Shown here one piece after another: positions 1 through 12,972 of a stretch of 64,000 bases of DNA; position 1 is the stretch's first letter; each line of letters starts with the position of its first letter. This DNA comes from Plutella xylostella (Eukaryota; Arthropoda; Insecta; Lepidoptera; Plutellidae), in NCBI RefSeq assembly GCF_932276165.1, contig NC_063994.1:1860001-1924000 (forward strand). The letters are read 5' to 3'. The notes beneath the pieces were generated by a model. That model searched no databases, was not told where the DNA came from, and worked only from the letters and a program-made list of their open reading frames with translations. The position numbers and the translations under genes were made by a program.

Positions 1-2160
1 AAGTCTTACAGTTTAAAACTGATAATAGGCATAATCCACTCATAAAAAGGTGAATTGCCAATTTTTTCTCCTGTTTACCAAAGCAGCTGCCCGCCAGAAC
101 AAAGCACAGCCCAAACAGGTTGGGAGATCCTCCCTTTCCAGTGGGGATCATGGGACCACCATCACATCCCTATTTATTTTTACAAATAACACCACTTAAC
201 GGTTTCTGGCTAAACCCATAATGACAAGATTGTTGCCGCGGAGGCCATGTGCTATTGGGACATTTGATTATTGATATGCAGTGGCCAAACATAATGAAAG
301 CTGATGAAGCAGCTTTCTATGCCCAAGCCCTTCCTTCATTGGAAGGAGACCCGTTCCCCAGCAGTAGGGACGTGATGGGTTGATGTTGAAGCGTCTGCGC
401 CTTGGCAGCTAGAGTTACACATTTTCAATCTAATATATTGTGTTGTAACTTGCTTACTTTTTCAGGGATCTTTTCTTGAAAGACATAACCTGAGATCTCA
501 TATCTTCTATCTTAAGGGTGAGCTCTTGTATTGTGCCTATACTTAATATTGCATACAATACATATTTTTTCTGAATTTAATTTGGTCTTAATAGCTAACA
601 CAGGCTTGCCATAAGGAAGAGCTCAGTGATTACAACAGTAAAGTTGACTTCAGAATGAATGTTTATTCAGTAGACATTGGCATTAATATCACCTATACAA
701 GGTGTATGCCACAGCACATATTTTACCACTATGTTGGCTGATATTGTTTGAGCCCGGATTTGAGTACTCCTCATCTAGTGTACCCACGTGGCAGGTGGTT
801 GTCAAATGATTTTGCCCAGGTAGCTTTCTATTACCCACATTGCACAAGTTTGTAGTCTCTGGAAGAGTACAAACATGAGATAGCTACAAGTCTAAGTGCC
901 TATTATTGTCCTGGACTTTTGTTCACCAAGTTGTGTTAACATTTGGCCTTTATGAGCCTTTCTAAGGATCTATCTGGTAAGGTGCCTATATTATATTGAT
1001 TTTTATATGTATACCATATACCTACATCATGTGGAGCCTATGACTGATGGCTGTGAAAATACCTATCCAATTATCCATATTGGTTGGGTTATTGAATAGT
1101 CCCTATAAAGTGTTTACTTGCATTTATGGTGGATTATATTGCAGTAGTAAATTGTTTATCAAGTATAGATAGAGATGATGTGCGGTTCTGAAACTTTATA
1201 TTTCAACCTGAGAGAAGGGTGTAAGCCTAATAGCTGTACAAAAGCTGTTTCTATTCTAACTGGCCCTTTACTTAAGTAGGTTGCTACCTACATGCAGGCT
1301 TGACTTTTTAAAGACTGTTGGTCCTGTAAAATCTTGGTAAAATTTGTCATGTTTGATTGAAATTGGTACATCTATAAATTTTTCCGTGTACCTAGAGACT
1401 AGTCATCACCCATGTATATCTCAAAAGGAAAATTATGATAGTGTACACATAGACAGCTGTCATGTAATCCTATTGCAGTAGGCTATTCAACTACCTAGCA
1501 AGGGTGGTGCAGTGACATAAGTCTAATACAATCCATATTTCTGTGCTTTATAAAGTTCAATTTTACTTCAACTAAAAAGGAATACTACCTAATAATATGT
1601 ATGACTACCTAATAGGTACAAATTACCTATGGTTATGTATTACCTAGAGGGCCTATGTAATACAATTTGATAGGTACTTATATAAAGACAATGATGTAAA
1701 ATTTTCTATTGTCTGTTTCTATGCTATTAGGTATTCCACACACCTGGATTGGTCCTTTACTAGTTCTAACTTTAATTTGATAAGAAATTGGCTTATTTAT
1801 GTTATACTTACTTAAATTAATAATGGTATGATTTATGATCCCATTAGCAACATACAGATCATAAGTGTAGGTAAGTATGTGACATGTTGTGTATCACACT
1901 AGGTATGTAGTGGATACACACCTATTGATCATTAACTAGAGTACCTATGTAGGTACTTATAAATTTTGTTTTTAATTAATTTTCTTTCTTTTAGGTGCAA
2001 GTACCTTTATGATGAAGGTGCATTTTAAGTATGTTTCCTTTACAACTATGATGTTGTCTAACAGGAATCTTTATTATATTTTAGGTATATTTTACCTAAA
2101 AAGGAGATCACATAGCGTTTAGATTTTCTAATCTCTTTCACCAGCAGATAACAAACAAGT
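1..2160. other. AT-rich stretch without a recognised gene
   Basis: I see no convincing exon, RNA gene or complete transposon here. The sequence is AT-rich with many short TAGGTAC / CCTACCTA words, which recur across the window and are typical of moth non-coding DNA. It could be intergenic, or the intron of a gene lying to the left. Confidence 0.5.
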
Positions 2161-2167
2161 CTTCACT

Positions 2168-2258
2168 CAACGCTGTGTGTTTCGAAAGAACACATAATAG
2201 ACCTGTTTTGCATTACAACAAAACAGATATTATGTGTATGAAGAAACACACAGCGTTG
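2168..2258. repeat. 91-nt near-perfect hairpin (foldback element, pre-miRNA-like shape)
   Basis: The left arm CAACGCTGTGTGTTTC (2168-2183) pairs perfectly with 2243-2258. Inside it ACACATAATA pairs with TATTATGTGT, and CTGTTTTG with CAAAACAG around an 8-nt loop. This gives about 34 base pairs with small internal loops. A 64-nt stretch at 2451-2514 is identical to the reverse complement of 2195-2258, so this is a repeated unit and probably a tiny foldback element. The shape also resembles a miRNA precursor, but nothing shows that it is transcribed. Confidence 0.7.
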
Positions 2259-2450
2259 CAGCAACGGCTTGCAGGTGAGTTTTGAAGACTACTATGTCAG
2301 AAATTTGACAGCGCGTCACAGAGTAGAATCCAGATTCTAGACTGCACTGTCCACTGGCTAAAGTGAAAGAGAGGAAAATACAGCAGATTGGTATGTAAAA
2401 ACCCATTTTTTCCTATTTATACTAAGAAATCAAATAATTGCTTCTTCACT

Positions 2451-2514
2451 CAACGCTGTGTGTTTCTTCATACACATAATATCTGTTTTGTTGTAATGCA
2501 AAACAGGTCTATTA
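2451..2514. repeat. Inverted partial copy of the 2168-2258 hairpin
   Basis: These 64 nt match the reverse complement of 2195-2258 without a mismatch, then diverge abruptly. Both copies are preceded by CTTCACT. Either this is a truncated second insertion or half of a larger inverted structure. Confidence 0.7.
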
Positions 2515-2763
2515 AAAATGTTAGCCAAAATTGGGGCGATTTTATTAATAATAGAAAGAACAAATTTAACTGACATTCCCCACAAGTCTTCAGTTTTCTT
2601 CATATTTAAAGACTTAAATGTTTTTATAATAGTTAATGTATTAATATATCTGAATTTAAATTCCTTATCGGTTGAAGGTGCGTTCTCCTTCGCCAGGGTT
2701 TCAGCTAATGTAGCTGAAGAATCTAGGTTGCAAGTCGGTTGGAATATCTGTGAATCTAGGTTG

Positions 2764-5286
2764 CAATATCTGTGAAATATCTAATAATAAAACAAATGCT
2801 TCAACTACTCTATTAAATAATAAAGATACACCAAAAGAATCTCTAAACGACTGTTATAAGTATTTCACAACAATAGGAAACAATCTAGCTAATAAAATAC
2901 TTGCAGAAACTGGTCAAACTGAAACAAATCTTGCCAACTTGTCAAAGTCTAATTCTTCTCCAGCTTCTTCTTTCTTTATGAACCCTACGGATAAGACTGA
3001 AATAATTGATTTAATACGACAATTAAAAAATCATAGCGCCCCTGGAATTGACGGAATACAAAATCTTTTACTCAAACATATTATATATACAATCATAGAA
3101 CCCATCACTCATATATTTAATCTCAGTCTTTTGAGCGGAGTGTTTCCATCTGTGTGGAAAACTGCATCTGTTACACCTGTTCATAAAGGAGGCGATAAAG
3201 ATAATCACTATAAATGATAATGTAACTACAGACCTATCTCCTTACTTGCCACTCTCTCCAAACTTCTAGAAAAGGTTGTCAGTAGAAGGCTTGTTAATTT
3301 TCTCGAGGATAACAATATTCTCTCACCTACTCAGTTCGGGTTTAGGCAAGGGAAATGCACAGAGGATGCTGTACATACAATTCTTAATTCAATTTCTTCC
3401 AAAATTGACAAAGGCGACTGCTGCATTGGTGCTTTCCTAGATCTAGCGAAAGCATTTGATACAGTGTCGGTTCCTATTCTCTTACAAAAACTCGAAAACA
3501 TTGGGTTCAGAGGCATAACTCAAGACTGGTTTAGAAGCTACCTTACAAACAGGCAACAGCTAGTAAAAATAGGAAACAATTGTAGTGATCTCATGCCGAT
3601 AAAATATGGAGTCCCGCAAGGTAGCATACTGGGTCCAATTCTATTTCTTCTTTACATAAATGATATACACTCTTCTCTTCCATCCACCCTTAATGCCGAA
3701 GTAGTTTGCTATGCCGATGATACGGCGATCTTATTTTCTGGAAACTCTTGGAGTTCTGCGGAATCAAATGCTGTTGAAGGCCTTTCCAGCGTAGCAAAGT
3801 ATCTATCGAGAAATTTACTGACCTTGAATACAACGAAAACTAAGTACATCTGTTTCCACAAGACGACTGCCACACAGCCTAAAATAACAATTCCGTTAAA
3901 AATACACACATGCAATCGTCTCTCTGACTCCTGCCTTTGCGATAGCATCCATCGAGTAGACGCAATTAAATACCTCGGCGTAATCTTGGACGAAAAGCTT
4001 AACTTTAACAAACATATTGATGCATTATCCACTAGGGCCAGAAAACTCATAAATATTATGAAACTTCTGCGAAATGGTGCAAACAAAGATACAATCCGAT
4101 TGGTATATGTAGCTTTGTGTGAATCGGTCCTCAGCTATTGCATATCTTGCTGGGGTGGTTCCTGTAAAAGCTATATGATTACCCTAGAAAGAGCTCAGAG
4201 ATCTATCATAAAAGTAATGTACAAAAAACCTAGAAGATATCCAACCGCTACCTTATATAAAGAATACAACCTTCTGAGTATTAGAAAATTATTCATAATT
4301 AGAGTCGTCCTTCTTCAGCACCGCAAGACACTTAACTCCAGTAATTACAGCCAGCTACTAAAACAAAGAATATTTAGAATAGACACAGTGCCTGCCAATA
4401 CCACATTTGCCCAAAGATTTCCACCGTTCCTCCATCCTCATATCTACAACAAACTCGCTAAATCATGTAACATTAAAGAGCTAACTACTAAAGCCACTCA
4501 AAAAGTAGTTTTGAAATGGCTTCACCATCTTGATTATTTTGAAACTGAAGATATAGGTACTATTAATAAGAAAATAATTTAATAATAGACTAAACATTGC
4601 TGCCCAATTGATTGATTTCCTACACTATATTACTATACTTCTAAGTACATAATTAATTATAAATAAATAATAATTATACTTACAGACACTTATAATTGTA
4701 TTTTATGGTTATATAAGTACCTATGTTTATTACTATTTATTTATTACTATCATTGATATCTATACTTAACTATTTATATATCTACATAGTATATTTTATA
4801 CATATTCTGCTAGCCGGTCAATAAGTTTTGAATAAATAAGTTTTAAATAAATAAGTTTTATAAAATAAGAATGTACCTACTTAAGTTCCTTTGTTTTTGA
4901 TAACCAAAAATGGTTAAATTTATGTTAATTTTTGTTTTTATTTTGTCTTGCTAGCTACTTATGTTTACCAAAAATGTTCCTAAGATTAGTACCTAATTAG
5001 TTTTATTAATTTAAATACCTACCTTAACGCATACCTATTAAGCTCATAACATAATTTAGATTTAAAAGTTCTGTAAGTACCACCTACCTAACCACCTAGT
5101 GAATCATTTTATTTGTAACCAAGTACACTGGCATCCACGACACAGGCTGAGCCTAGTGTGGAAGCCACCGAATTTCGATAATTTATAACCTCTCACCCTT
5201 TTATTTAATTTCCTAAAATTATTTGTTTGTACCTACTAACTTTTCTAAATTCTGTGGTGTTTAAATAAATATTTTTGATTTTGAAT
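2764..5286 (+). mobile_element. 5'-truncated, inactivated non-LTR retrotransposon (Jockey/CR1 group)
   Basis: The reading frame to 3217 carries the linker and first reverse transcriptase motifs (PGIDGIQ, VWKTASVTPVHKGG). The frame continues from about 3222 (YRPISLLATLSK, FLDLAKAFD, GVPQGSILGP, YADDTA) to the stop at 4582, ending in the YFETE-type C-terminus also seen in the 30-33 kb element. A small duplication of GATAAT with surrounding bases near 3200-3220 adds a stop and shifts the frame, so the element is dead. The endonuclease half is missing. About 700 bp of AT-rich 3' UTR follows, ending near AAATAAATATTTTTGATTTTG. The 5' edge shows a local microduplication of GAATCTAGGTTGCAA (about 2729 and 2752). 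Confidence 0.85.
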
Positions 5287-6119
5287 TGTTATGACTTTTA
5301 TGTTTCTTTTCTAATGGTGCCAGGCTCCTGAAAATTTTAGTTCCTCAAACATTAATTTCATGAATTAATAGTTTCAAGCAAAGCGACGCCGTTACTATTC
5401 TGAGCTACGGCTGTATTTTTATTTCTAGTCATTCACATATATATTACTAGCGTATTGTTTCTAGTCGTCTCGCCATTCGCCTCGTGAAATCTCATGATTC
5501 ACGTTGCGTGTTCGATTTGGGCGCTCGCGAGAGTCGCGAGTCATGCTACTTCTCCACTTGCCCATTCGTACACTTGCGTATAAATTTGCCAAAACTGCCA
5601 TGTGTCGTCAGTATATTCGCCAAAATTATTGCCTACATTTTTGGTATTTCGCAAATACAGCAAATATAAAATTTCAAATACAAATGGCCAAGTGTGGTGC
5701 CAATATCAAAGGGAACGAATGGCGAATACCAAAAGCGAAGCGAGAGACCAACATTATTCTATTTATTTATTTATTAAAAAATGGTACACCAACAATAAAT
5801 TTACAATATCATTATAAAATTATTAATTAAATATACTAATTGTTCTGTGTAAATTTATCAATTACAGGCACACACAACATTCATAATTTTAAATCAGTTT
5901 CCTTAATAATATACCTATATTCCAAGATTAAATTATCCAAGTTAAATTACAGAAATTAAATTAGAGAAATAGATTATAGAAATAAATTACAGAATTAAAT
6001 TACAATATAATTATCAATTAATATAATTATCTAATAATATAATTATCAATTAATAATATTCATGCAGCATGCATTATAAAAATAAAAAATATATTATAAT
6101 ATTGTTTCCCCCGTGTTTT
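5287..6119. other. Unassigned AT-rich stretch with a GC-richer patch
   Basis: No gene is recognised. Positions 5465-5560 are richer in CG and contain the near-palindrome CTCGCGAGAGTCGCGAG. From 5900 to 6060 there are short imperfect repeats of AAATTACAGAAATTAAATTA and ATAATTATCAATTAATA. This is probably decayed transposon sequence. Confidence 0.4.
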
Positions 6120-6432
6120 CGTTTGATTTTTATTGACTACCTACGCGTAGTGCGTCACTATAAGGCTTCCACTGAAAACCAGCGCAGTGTCCTTTAAACC
6201 AACCAAAGGCGCTGCAGTAGCTGAGTGGACACCGTTTTGACGACGACAGCATATTATTTATTGCCTATCACCAATACTTATATATATATTTTTTTCTCAT
6301 TATTAGATTTATATTCTTATACTATTTAGATTGATTAGATTAAGTACCTATATTTATATTTCATTCCATCTTTCTTTGTAAATTAATATTGCTGTCTAAG
6401 CCAAATAAAGTTTTTCTTTCTTTCTTTCTTTC
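6120..6432 (+). mobile_element. 3'-tail fragment of a retroelement ending in (TTTC)n
   Basis: The segment ends in CCAAATAAAG followed by TTTTTC and about five TTTC units, the form of a polyadenylation signal plus simple tail of a + strand non-LTR element or SINE. No reading frame remains. It abuts the 3' end of the minus-strand element at 6432, so the exact border between the two is uncertain. Confidence 0.4.
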
Positions 6433-8023
6433 TATAATTTATTTACAAATTGCAGAAATATCCTATAATTTGAGTTTTTAAAAATGTCAATGCTTTGGTT
6501 GGAAGAATAAATTTGATTATAGTTGTTCATAATACGTGTAAGTGGTGAGTTGCGACCGAGATTTGTTTTATTTGGTGGAGGGTTAAATATTTTTCTATTA
6601 CCAAGTCTAAAACCGCTTCGTGGGATTGTGAAGTTGACTAATGCTAGTAGGTCTGGAGATGAAATCTTGTCGTGGATAATTTTATGGAAAGTTGCTAGGT
6701 CCATATTATTCCTACGATCTGTTAGTGACTGGACCTTAAAGTGCCTCAATCTTTCACTATAATGGCTTCTATAAGGGCATTCTCTATCTTTGTAAGCCAG
6801 GTATTTTGTGAATTTCCGTTGGATTCGTTCAATTCTGTCACTGTGCACTTGGTAATTAGGATTCCATATAGGGGACGCATATTCAAGTTGGCTGCGTACA
6901 AGAGCATTATAGACTATTAATAGTGTCTTTGCTTTATTGAATTCACAGCATGATCTTTTCAGGAATCCCAACATTTTAGATGCTTTATTTACAATATTAT
7001 CTATGTGTTGGCTAAATGTTAACTTAGTGTCAAAAGTCACACCCAAATCTCGAATGGACAACATTTCAAAAAACTAAAGCTGCTATAAATTGAAAACCAT
7101 TTCGATATTTAGCTCTAAAGGCCACAAAAAAAATGTTTTTGTATTTTTTGGATGTATAATTTTCGAGAAAATCATAAAATAGTAAAAAAGTGCTGATGAC
7201 GTCATGCATCAGGTGCGATGCATTTTGATGATCAAAGCCTATAGATTTAAAAACAAAGTAACTGTCACTTTCATTTTTGATTGACGTTGACGTTTTATCG
7301 TGTCGTTGTTGTTTATTTGGGTCATTTTCATAAATTCTGTTATGACACTTTCTGACTATTTTTTTTATTTATCATATAAAATGGTTAGTACTTATTAAAA
7401 GATGACCTCTATATAATATGTCCCAGAGCATGCCACCGCCTACACAGCTGAAAAAATGCTTATTTTTTTACATGGTAAATACTTTGTATTATCAGAAATA
7501 TCAATGTCATTTGAAAATGACCCATTTGTTGGTTGGCATGTTAACAAAGTTTAAATGTCACTTGTCAGTGTCATTTATGTTTTTTTCGAGACTAAGGCAA
7601 TAGACAAAAATAAAAATTGAGCCTAATATGACATCACTTCCGGTTTTAAAATAATTAACTTTAAAGTTAAAAATAACATGCTAAAATTAATGTACATACA
7701 AAATAAAAAAATACGGGTCCTCTAATTTTTTATAAACTTTCCGAATAGCTAATAAAAATATAGGGTAAAGAAAATGAAATGTTGTCCATTGTTGATACTG
7801 AAGAAAGTGGTATATTGTCTATTTTATATTCAAACAGGACTGTATGTTTTCGTTTTGTGAATTTAATATGGTAGCATTTGCTGCTATTTAAAATCATTTT
7901 GTTATCATTGCACCATTTAAAGACAGCATTTAAGTCTCTTTGTAGAAGAAGAGTATCCTGTTCGTTATTTATAGTACGGTACAACTTCAAGTCATCAGCA
8001 AACAGGAGACACTTGCTGTGTTT
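6432..8023 (-). mobile_element. Truncated non-LTR retrotransposon, split by a nested DNA element
   Basis: Reading on the minus strand, 8020-7790 encodes the catalytic region (CLLFADDLKLYRTI, then NAVFKWCNDNKMILNSSKC). The frame resumes at about 7053 (IRDLGVTFD, LTFSQHI, ALVRSQLEYASPIWNP) and runs to the stop at 6432. Without 7056-7789 the two halves join in frame (V-S-T-I-R-D-L-G-V), so the host copy was open here when the second element landed. The 5' end is cut at about 8023, where the GC-rich TIR element begins. The endonuclease and most of the N-terminal reverse transcriptase are missing. Confidence 0.8.
7056..7787. mobile_element. DNA transposon or MITE of about 730 bp nested in a retrotransposon
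   Basis: The termini are inverted repeats: GGACAACATTTCA at 7056-7068 and its reverse complement at 7775-7787, each flanked by AT. The host reading frame is restored by removing the element and one AT, which supports a 2-bp AT target duplication. An AT duplication is uncommon; I recall it for ISL2EU-type elements, but family assignment here is inference. The interior is AT-rich and non-coding, so the copy is non-autonomous. Confidence 0.65.
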
Positions 8024-8458
8024 AATACCCCATTTACACTCGCGCCTCGGCCCTCGCCTCCTCGCTCGCCTCGTCACTCGTGCTGGGGCGCGAATGTAAA
8101 CACCCATTCGCGTGCGACGCGAGTGGGTGTTTACACTCGCGTGGCGAGTTCAGTCGTCTTTGAGCTAGCAACAATGGAGGACGTCGAAGTTTTAGCAGCA
8201 ACAATAAAGAATTTATGTATGTTCACCGATTACTTCGCCGTTTAAGGACCGATTTTGAAAATTCTTTTTTTGATGTATTAGGTTGAGCTCCCATGTGGTC
8301 CCATTTTCTTTCAAAATTTTATTCCACCCCCAAGGGTGGGTAAAGGGGTAAAAACAGGGTATGAATTTCCATTTTGGACACATATTAACCGATTGTAGAT
8401 AAAGAAATTTAAAACGTAACAACAAAAAATATGATGGTGGCCTTGAGCTGATCAAAAA
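8024..8458 (+). mobile_element. GC-rich TIR element, copy 1, left part
   Basis: It starts with ACCCCATTTACACTCGC, the same terminus as the copy at 11868. A dense cluster of CTCGC / GCGAG words follows, then the line containing ATGGAGGACGTCGAAG, which both copies share almost base for base. That start could be the degraded N-terminus of a transposase, but only about 20 codons remain. Copy 1 is interrupted after GAGCTGATC by a retrotransposon and resumes at about 11183. Confidence 0.7.
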
Positions 8459-11182
8459 AAAAAAACATGACCTCCTAAACCTATTGACATGCTATAACTT
8501 TAGACCACTAATCGATTCTGTAACCTTTGTACGAAATAAGTCTATGTCATGCATAGATAACATCTTGACAAACGTTAATGAGCCCGACGTCACCAATATT
8601 GATATTGACCACAACAATATAGGCGATGGACATGCAAGCATTTCTGGTACTTTTAACAGTACCTTACAAGGAGATGTACTTAATAAACAAAATATCTGTA
8701 CTCAGTTTGTATACAAGGAACAGAGAACGTATAATAAAAATAACCTCAATCTTTTTAGAGATAAAATTGCACAGCAAGACTGGAAATCTGTGGGTATAAA
8801 TTCGTTTTTGAACAAATTTACAGAAATATTTAATCAGAGCTTTTTAAAAAAGAAAAAGAAAACCAATTTTGGTAAACAAAACAAAATAAACTGGATTACA
8901 AAAGGACTGAGGGTTTCGAGTAAAATGAAACGTTTCTTGAGCACTGCAACAAAATGTAATGCCGATATCTCAATACTGGAGTACAAATCTAGGTACATTA
9001 AACAGTATCGTAAAGTCATTAGAAGCTTGAAAAAACTAACAATTGAGCAGGAAATAGATAAAGCGGACAATAAATCAAAACATATTTGGACAATAGTAAA
9101 TAAACATAGGAACAAGGACGGTGCTAGGTTAAAGGACAAACTCATCCTCAAAATGGAGGGTAAAATTATTGATGATCCCAAACAAGTAGCCAAAATTTTT
9201 TCACACCAATTTAATAACAATGATAATGCTTCTTCCAATAACTCTAAAACTGTACAGTCATTTCTACGAGACAACACTGAAAGAGTTGAAACCGGTATGC
9301 GACTACATAATGTCACTCCAATAGAAGTTGAAAAGGTAGTATCAAATATGGCAAATAAAAAATCGTGTGGATATGATGAAGTTCCCATAGGTATTATCAA
9401 GGAGAATATAGATATTTTAGCTGAGCCACTGTCATTGTTCTTTAATGAATGCTTTGAAGAAAATATTTTCCCAGAACAATTAAAAATTGCGAAAATATTA
9501 CCAATCTTTAAGAAAGGCTCTAAGACGGATCCTAAAAAGTATAGGCCGATTTCACTACTTCCGACTTTATCAAAAATATTCGAGAAGTTACTAAAGAATA
9601 GGCTTGTGCAACACCTAATTCAAAATAATGTGCTTAGTAGTAGACAATTTGGGTACCAGAAGGGCATTGGAACAACTGATGCAATTGACTCATTAGTGGA
9701 TGACGTCGTTAAAAATCTTAACGATCGTAAAAAAGTAGTAGGTCTTTTCCTCGACTTAAGTGCAGCCTTTGACATGGTTGATCATTCTATCCTGCTAGAA
9801 AAGTTAGAGTACTATGGGGTCAGAGGTCAATCTCTCGCACTATTTCAAAGCTACCTACAAAATAGGACACAATTCGTCGAAATAAAATGTGTTGAAAATG
9901 GTGTTGAACGAGTAGCAAAATCCGATGCGGTTAAGATCAGCAGAGGCGTTCCACAAGGATCAATATTAGGACCCATCTTCTTTATAACTTTCACGAATGA
10001 CCTTATCAATTTCATAACAAACAAAGTCCCTGATATGAAACTGGTAGTCTTTGCTGACGACACAAACGCAATTTTACATTCCGATGAGATGGATGCATTG
10101 AGCCAATCAGTTAACCAAGCTCTGTCAGCGTTTAACATGTGGTTTAGTGCAAATAAGCTAGTCCTTAATCCAAATAAGACGAGTGCGATACTGTTTAGAA
10201 ATACTGTAAGAAATAATGATAAACTTGATATTGAGCTGAACGGAGATAAAATTGAACTTGTTGACGAAGTGAAGTTTCTCGGTATCCATATAGACTCACT
10301 TCTAAACTGGAAGCATGAACTTCAAGCAATAGAGGGTTCCATAAGCTCAGCTTGTTATGCCCTCAGAAGTTTGAGGGATGAGCTGAGTCTAAATCATCTT
10401 AAGATGGTATATTACGCGCTGGTGGAATCCCGGTTAAGATATAGCATCATGTTTTGGGGCCACAGTTACGATTATAACACCAAGAAAGCTTTTACTTGCC
10501 AAAAACGAGCAATTCGTACAATGGTAAGGATTCCACCATGGGAGTCGTGTCGGGAACATTTCGTTCGGTTAGGCATACTGACAGTTCCATGTCTGTATAT
10601 TTTTGTCTTGCTTACCAAGCTAGCAAAGAACCTACCGAGATTTGAATCTCCCGAAAATAAAACTGCGCGTAATAAAACTAGGAGGAAAGACATACGCATA
10701 GATACTGTGCACCCAACTCTGCAAGTCGCAAAACACAGTGCGAGATACCAGGCAATCACTTTATATAATAAACTTCCTTCACACCTAAAACAAATTGATA
10801 AAATAGCTTCATTCAAAAATACATTACAAAAACATCTATTGGAAAAGTGCTTCTACACAATAGACGAATTTTTAAATGACTAATATTTTTATTTTATTTT
10901 TATTTGTAGTTATTATATTATTATTTGACATGATTATTTTTTTTTTAAATCGACATTTTAATTTTTAGATAATGTTTAAAATTAAATTTATTTTATTACA
11001 ATTTGAATTAATTAATTTACTTATCTTCTATTGTTTTATTATTATTATTATTATTTTTACTATTGTTAATTATTAATATCTCATGTGTAAATTACCCTTG
11101 AAAATTGTATTTTTTAGAATTAAGTTAGAATTAAGTCCCCATTGTAATTTCAAATATGACAGCATGTTGTGAATGAATAAAT
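8459..11182 (+). mobile_element. 5'-truncated non-LTR retrotransposon with a long intact RT frame
   Basis: One open frame from about 8484 to 10883 holds the last part of the endonuclease (SCIDNILTN), the full reverse transcriptase (KSCGYDEVPIGI, YRPISLLPTLSKIFEK, FLDLSAAFDMVDHSILLEKL, RGVPQGSILGP, VVFADDTN, VKFLGIHID) and the C-terminal domain (YSIMFWGHS, CQKRAIRTM). The 3' UTR ends with AAATAAATGAAA. TGATC occurs on both sides (about 8446 and 11183), a likely 5-bp target duplication. The insertion sits inside copy 1 of the GC-rich TIR element, as the uninterrupted copy 2 shows at 12290-12305. Jockey/CR1 group; not autonomous because the 5' end is lost. Confidence 0.85.
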
Positions 11183-11867
11183 AAATGAAATGATCTGATG
11201 ATGGAAACGGGAGGTAGTCAAGGGAACTCCTCAACGGTATTTATTTATTTATATTTATAAACACTGTATTGTACATTATAAAGTTACAATAATAAAGGAG
11301 AAGAACATTAAAAGAAAACTAACAATGTACAAAGACGGGCTTATTGCCGTATATTATATATTGTATATGGGCGGGTATATAGCAACTACTTCGTGTTTAG
11401 GTTTGAATGATTCGTATTGACTAGTAGGACTTATTGGTATCATTTGCATCTTACTTTTGATTGACAATTATTGCAAATAAGCTAAAAATAATAAAATAAA
11501 ATAATAATAATAATAATAATTAAAAAAATATAAGACCGACTTCAAAAAACCAGTTAAAATATAGGTTTAGACATGGTTAAGACCATTTCTATGTGAGAGT
11601 ACAAATATATCTAAGCAGATACTGTTTTTATTTCTACGTTTTAGTGTGTTATGAAGTCGGTTTTTTATTTTTTTTAAATTATTATTTTATTGAAATAGTT
11701 ATTCATATGAAATTAAATGTTTCATCTTGCGACCAATCCATTATACCATTGAGGAAAAAAATACTACGTTATAATACGACGACGAACACAACCTGCGCGG
11801 CACGATGTAGAAGCCAGAATGAAGCGGACGCGCGAGTGTAAACACTCACTCGCGAGTCATACCCCAT
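11183..11867 (+). mobile_element. GC-rich TIR element, copy 1, right part
   Basis: The sequence resumes with TGATCTGATGATGGAAACGG and matches copy 2 (12297 onward) up to the GAAGCGGACGCG stretch near 11820. A 130-bp AT-rich insertion (about 11241-11370) interrupts it. The right end has lost most of the GC-rich terminus that copy 2 keeps, and copy 2 begins directly after it. Confidence 0.65.
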
Positions 11868-12972
11868 TTACACTCTCGCCTCGGCCCTCGCCTCCTCGCT
11901 CGCCTCGTCACTCGTGCCGAGGCGCGAATGTAAACACCCACTCGCGTGCGACGCGAGTGGGTGTTTACACTCTCGTGCAGAGTTCAGTTGTCTTTGAGCT
12001 AGCAACGATGGAGGACGTCGAAGTTTTAGCCGCAACAATAAAGAATTTATGTATGATCACCGATTACTTCGCCGTTTATGGACCGATTTTGAAAATTCTT
12101 TTTTTTATGTATTGGGTTGAGATCCCATTTTTTTCAAATTTTGATTCCACCTCCAAGGGTGGGTAAAGGGTTAAAAACAGGCTATGAATTTCCATTTTGG
12201 GTACCTATTAACCGATTGTAGTTAATGAAATTTAGAAAGTACATAGGTATATACCTATATTTTAACATTAAAAAAAATATGATGGTGACCTTGAGCTGAT
12301 CTGATGATGGAAACGGAAGGTAGTCAAGGGAACTCCTCAACGGTAGGTATATAGCAACTACTTCGTGTTTACTTACTACTGACTAGTAGGACTTATAGGT
12401 ATCATTTGCTTCTTAATTTTGATTGTCAATTATTGCAAATAAACTAAGTATAAATAAGTAATAAAATAAAATAATGATAAAAAAAACGACTTCAAAAAAC
12501 CACTAAAACGTAAGAAATAATTTAAGGTTTAGACATGGTTTAGACCTATTCTATGTGACAGTACTAATATATCTAAGCAGGTAAGTACTGCTTTTATTTC
12601 TTACGTTTTAGTGTTTTTTTATTAAGTATTATTATTTTATTGAAATATTTACTTATATGAAATTAAATGTTTCGTCTTGCGACCAATCCATTATACAACT
12701 GAGGAAAAAACACTACTTTATAATTATACGACGACGAACACAACCTGCGCGGCACGATGTAGAAGCCAGAATGAAGCGGACGCGAGAGTGTAAACACCCG
12801 CTCGCGTGCGACGCGAGCTCCTTTGACTCGTGCCCCAAAAACCGCTCCGGACGCGAGCGCCGCGAGTGGCGAGGCGAGCGAGGAGGCGAGCCACGAGCGT
12901 CTGTTCACACTCGCGCCTCGCCCCTCGCCTCCTCGCTCGCCTCGCCACTCGTGCGAGAGTGTAAATGGGGTA
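11868..12972 (+). mobile_element. GC-rich TIR element, copy 2 (about 1.1 kb, complete ends)
   Basis: The left end ACCCCATTTACACTCTCGC is mirrored at the right end by GCGAGAGTGTAAATGGGGT (ending about 12972). Both sides are flanked by AT or TA, so the target duplication is 2 bp. Subterminal blocks on both sides are packed with CTCGC / GCGAG words in both orientations. The interior is AT-rich with no transposase frame. It lies head-to-tail with copy 1 and ends only about 220 bp before the end of the ENOX 5' UTR exon. Confidence 0.7.
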
